Source: Fidelibacterota bacterium (GTDB lineage: Bacteria > Fidelibacterota > UBA2242). From it: a stretch of DNA of 5,227 nt. Numbering within the stretch: the first letter of the stretch is position 1; each line of letters opens with the position of its first letter. The DNA is taken from contig JAUSPJ010000381.1 in the NCBI GenBank assembly GCA_030655795.1, positions 1 to 5,227 of the forward strand, written 5' to 3'. Made by a program: the position numbers and the translations under genes. Below the pieces are notes generated by a model. That model saw only the letters and a program-made list of their open reading frames with translations, made no database searches and was not told the origin of the DNA. Below, piece after piece: positions 3,921-5,227 of this stretch.

Positions 3921-5227
3921 TTATCCAAACAACCTCCTGATAAAGAAAAGTTCTTTTTGCGAAAATGTTTTCAAAGAAAAAAGCATTGAAAGGTAAACCG
4001 TAATGCCGATAACGATGTTGCCCAAAATATTCAGCAACCGGTGTGCCCCGAAAACCTCCGCTTGAGCCATCCAATATAAAACCCCGCCCATGACAAGCGC
4101 GGATATAACCGATTTCAGAATTGCCCGGACATCGAAATCGACCCGCCATTCATTTTTGACAACTCGAAGCATTAGAATGAAAACAACAAAAAAACTGATC
4201 AGCGCGGTGATGGCCGTCATAAGAATGCTCCTGAAAAAATAGAGGAGGATACAGTTAAGGGTCAGGCTTAAAAAGGCGACGATTGCGTTCATCCTCAACA
4301 TCGCCCTCGTTTTCATTCTCACAAAAAGGATGTTTGAGAGTATGATGTAAAGGCCATAAAAGAGCATCCCGGTAGCCACAAATGGAGTCACCAAAAACGC
4401 TTTCTGGGCGACAACTTCATTGCCCAGCAAATTGAGCAGAGGCTTGCTTAAGGCGCTCGCCCCCACGATAAAAGGAATAGCCAGGAGTAAAAAACCCTTC
4501 AGGGCATAATTAAGCATTGTCCGCGCTTCCTCTTCCCGGCCGGTATCAACGCTTCTTGATAGAAATTGAGGCAGAACCATTCCGAAAGCCTTTGGGACAA
4601 AGATAATCAATGAACCCACCGCATAACCGGGGTTATAATAACCGATATCCGTTACCGTGAGAAAGAGAGCGAGCAGATACCTGTCGCTCACAGCCAGAAC
4701 TGTGTCCACAACATAAGAGATTACGAGCGGAAAACCGAGCTTTATATCCCTTATAATGCCTTTGATGTTAAACCCGCCCAGGCTGAAGCCTATTTCCTTT
4801 AGAATAATAAAAATAATTGGAATGGAAACCAGCGCCGCCGATACCGTCTCACTTATGATCAGAATGTTTACATTAATAATACGGAAGGAAAAATATATCC
4901 CTAATATCAGCGCTACAGGTATGTAAGTACAAATTACAATCTGGATCATGCTGTTTTTAATCCTGTTTGTGTATCTGAAATAATCATTGGTCTGTGAGTA
5001 AAGCATATAAGCGAACAAATAGAGGCAACACGGGAGCAAAGAAAAGTTCACTTCATTATTAAAAAGGACCTCTTTAATTTCCGGACCAAGTAGAAAAAAC
5101 AGCAGGATAAGGAACAACAATACCGCGCCCTGGAAAAAAAATTGTGGGTAAAAGAGCGTTCGGCGGTCTTCTCTCCCATAGGTAGCGGGAAGCAACCGCC
5201 TGCACCTGAAGCTCACACCTAAGGACG
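3921..5227 (-). CDS. Wzx-like oligosaccharide flippase (5' end beyond right edge)
   Basis: This is an integral inner-membrane protein of the polysaccharide flippase family (Polysacc_synt, MOP superfamily), expected to move lipid-linked oligosaccharide from the cytoplasmic to the periplasmic face. About 435 codons are visible, ending at TAA 3923-3921. The frame stays open through the right edge. A GTG at 5216 could serve as a start, but the residues around it (SLGVSFRCRRLLPATYGREDRR) look like the segment after the second membrane helix of a Wzx protein, so the true start and about two helices lie outside. Twelve hydrophobic segments can be counted, for example FFFQGAVLLFLILLFFLLG near the start and ILGNIVIGITVYLSMLF near the end. 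The family-typical stretch LAVSDRYLLALFLTVTDIGYY, followed by NPGYAVGSLIIF, lies in the middle. Full-length members have about 450-500 residues with 12-14 helices, consistent with a small loss. It is the first gene of the visible row and is followed by the repeat element. Confidence 0.88.
   Translation of the reverse strand, partial: SLGVSFRCRRLLPATYGREDRRTLFYPQFFFQGAVLLFLILLFFLLGPEIKEVLFNNEVNFSLLPCCLYLFAYMLYSQTNDYFRYTNRIKNSMIQIVICTYIPVALILGIYFSFRIINVNILIISETVSAALVSIPIIFIILKEIGFSLGGFNIKGIIRDIKLGFPLVISYVVDTVLAVSDRYLLALFLTVTDIGYYNPGYAVGSLIIFVPKAFGMVLPQFLSRSVDTGREEEARTMLNYALKGFLLLAIPFIVGASALSKPLLNLLGNEVVAQKAFLVTPFVATGMLFYGLYIILSNILFVRMKTRAMLRMNAIVAFLSLTLNCILLYFFRSILMTAITALISFFVVFILMLRVVKNEWRVDFDVRAILKSVISALVMGGVLYWMAQAEVFGAHRLLNILGNIVIGITVYLSMLFSLKTFSQKELFFIRRLFG

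Noticed and set aside
5214..5227. GTG at 5216 as the true start of the flippase
   Set aside because: The frame is open to the window edge and the visible N-terminus corresponds to the loop after the second membrane helix in the family, so the start is outside.

Overview
The window is a piece of a bacterial surface-polysaccharide (O-antigen, capsule or exopolysaccharide) gene cluster, and every convincing gene lies on the minus strand. In transcription order, from the right edge to the left, it holds: a Wzx-type oligosaccharide flippase whose start is beyond the right edge (3921-5227); an unusual 338-nt gap filled by a small repeat-bounded element (3632-3892); a large GT-B-like sugar or glycerophosphate transferase of 633 residues (1681-3582); a possible small cysteine-containing protein (1492-1659); a class I SAM-dependent methyltransferase with an N-terminal cysteine cluster (552-1421); and a second, unrelated SAM-dependent methyltransferase that runs off the left edge (1-457).

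The genes fit one job. The transferase and methyltransferases would build and decorate a lipid-linked oligosaccharide, or add caps to a polymer, and the flippase would move the lipid-linked unit across the inner membrane. No polymerase, ligase or nucleotide-sugar gene is inside the window, so the sugar and the final polymer cannot be named. The shared strand and short gaps suggest one transcription unit, except that the 3583-3920 gap may split it.

The most interesting stretch is 3632-3892. A perfect 28-bp inverted repeat, built from three 9-nt units, bounds about 205 nt. Read on the minus strand, that interior begins with the N-terminus of a GxxExxY-family protein (PF13366-like) and ends with what looks like the C-terminus of the same family, while the catalytic middle is missing and the two ends are in different frames. 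It therefore looks like an internally deleted, frameshifted copy carried inside a repeat-bounded element, resembling a miniature non-autonomous element.

The organism cannot be named from this window. Good Shine-Dalgarno sites (GGAGG) and ATG/TTG starts show it is bacterial. The GxxExxY gene type and the 'ccacggattacacggat' repeat are, from general knowledge, common in genomes of uncultivated or environmental Gram-negative lineages such as Desulfobacterota, Omnitrophota and Planctomycetota-like groups. Base composition is uneven by eye: the 633-residue transferase gene is clearly more AT-rich than the methyltransferase genes, as is usual in polysaccharide clusters assembled by transfer.
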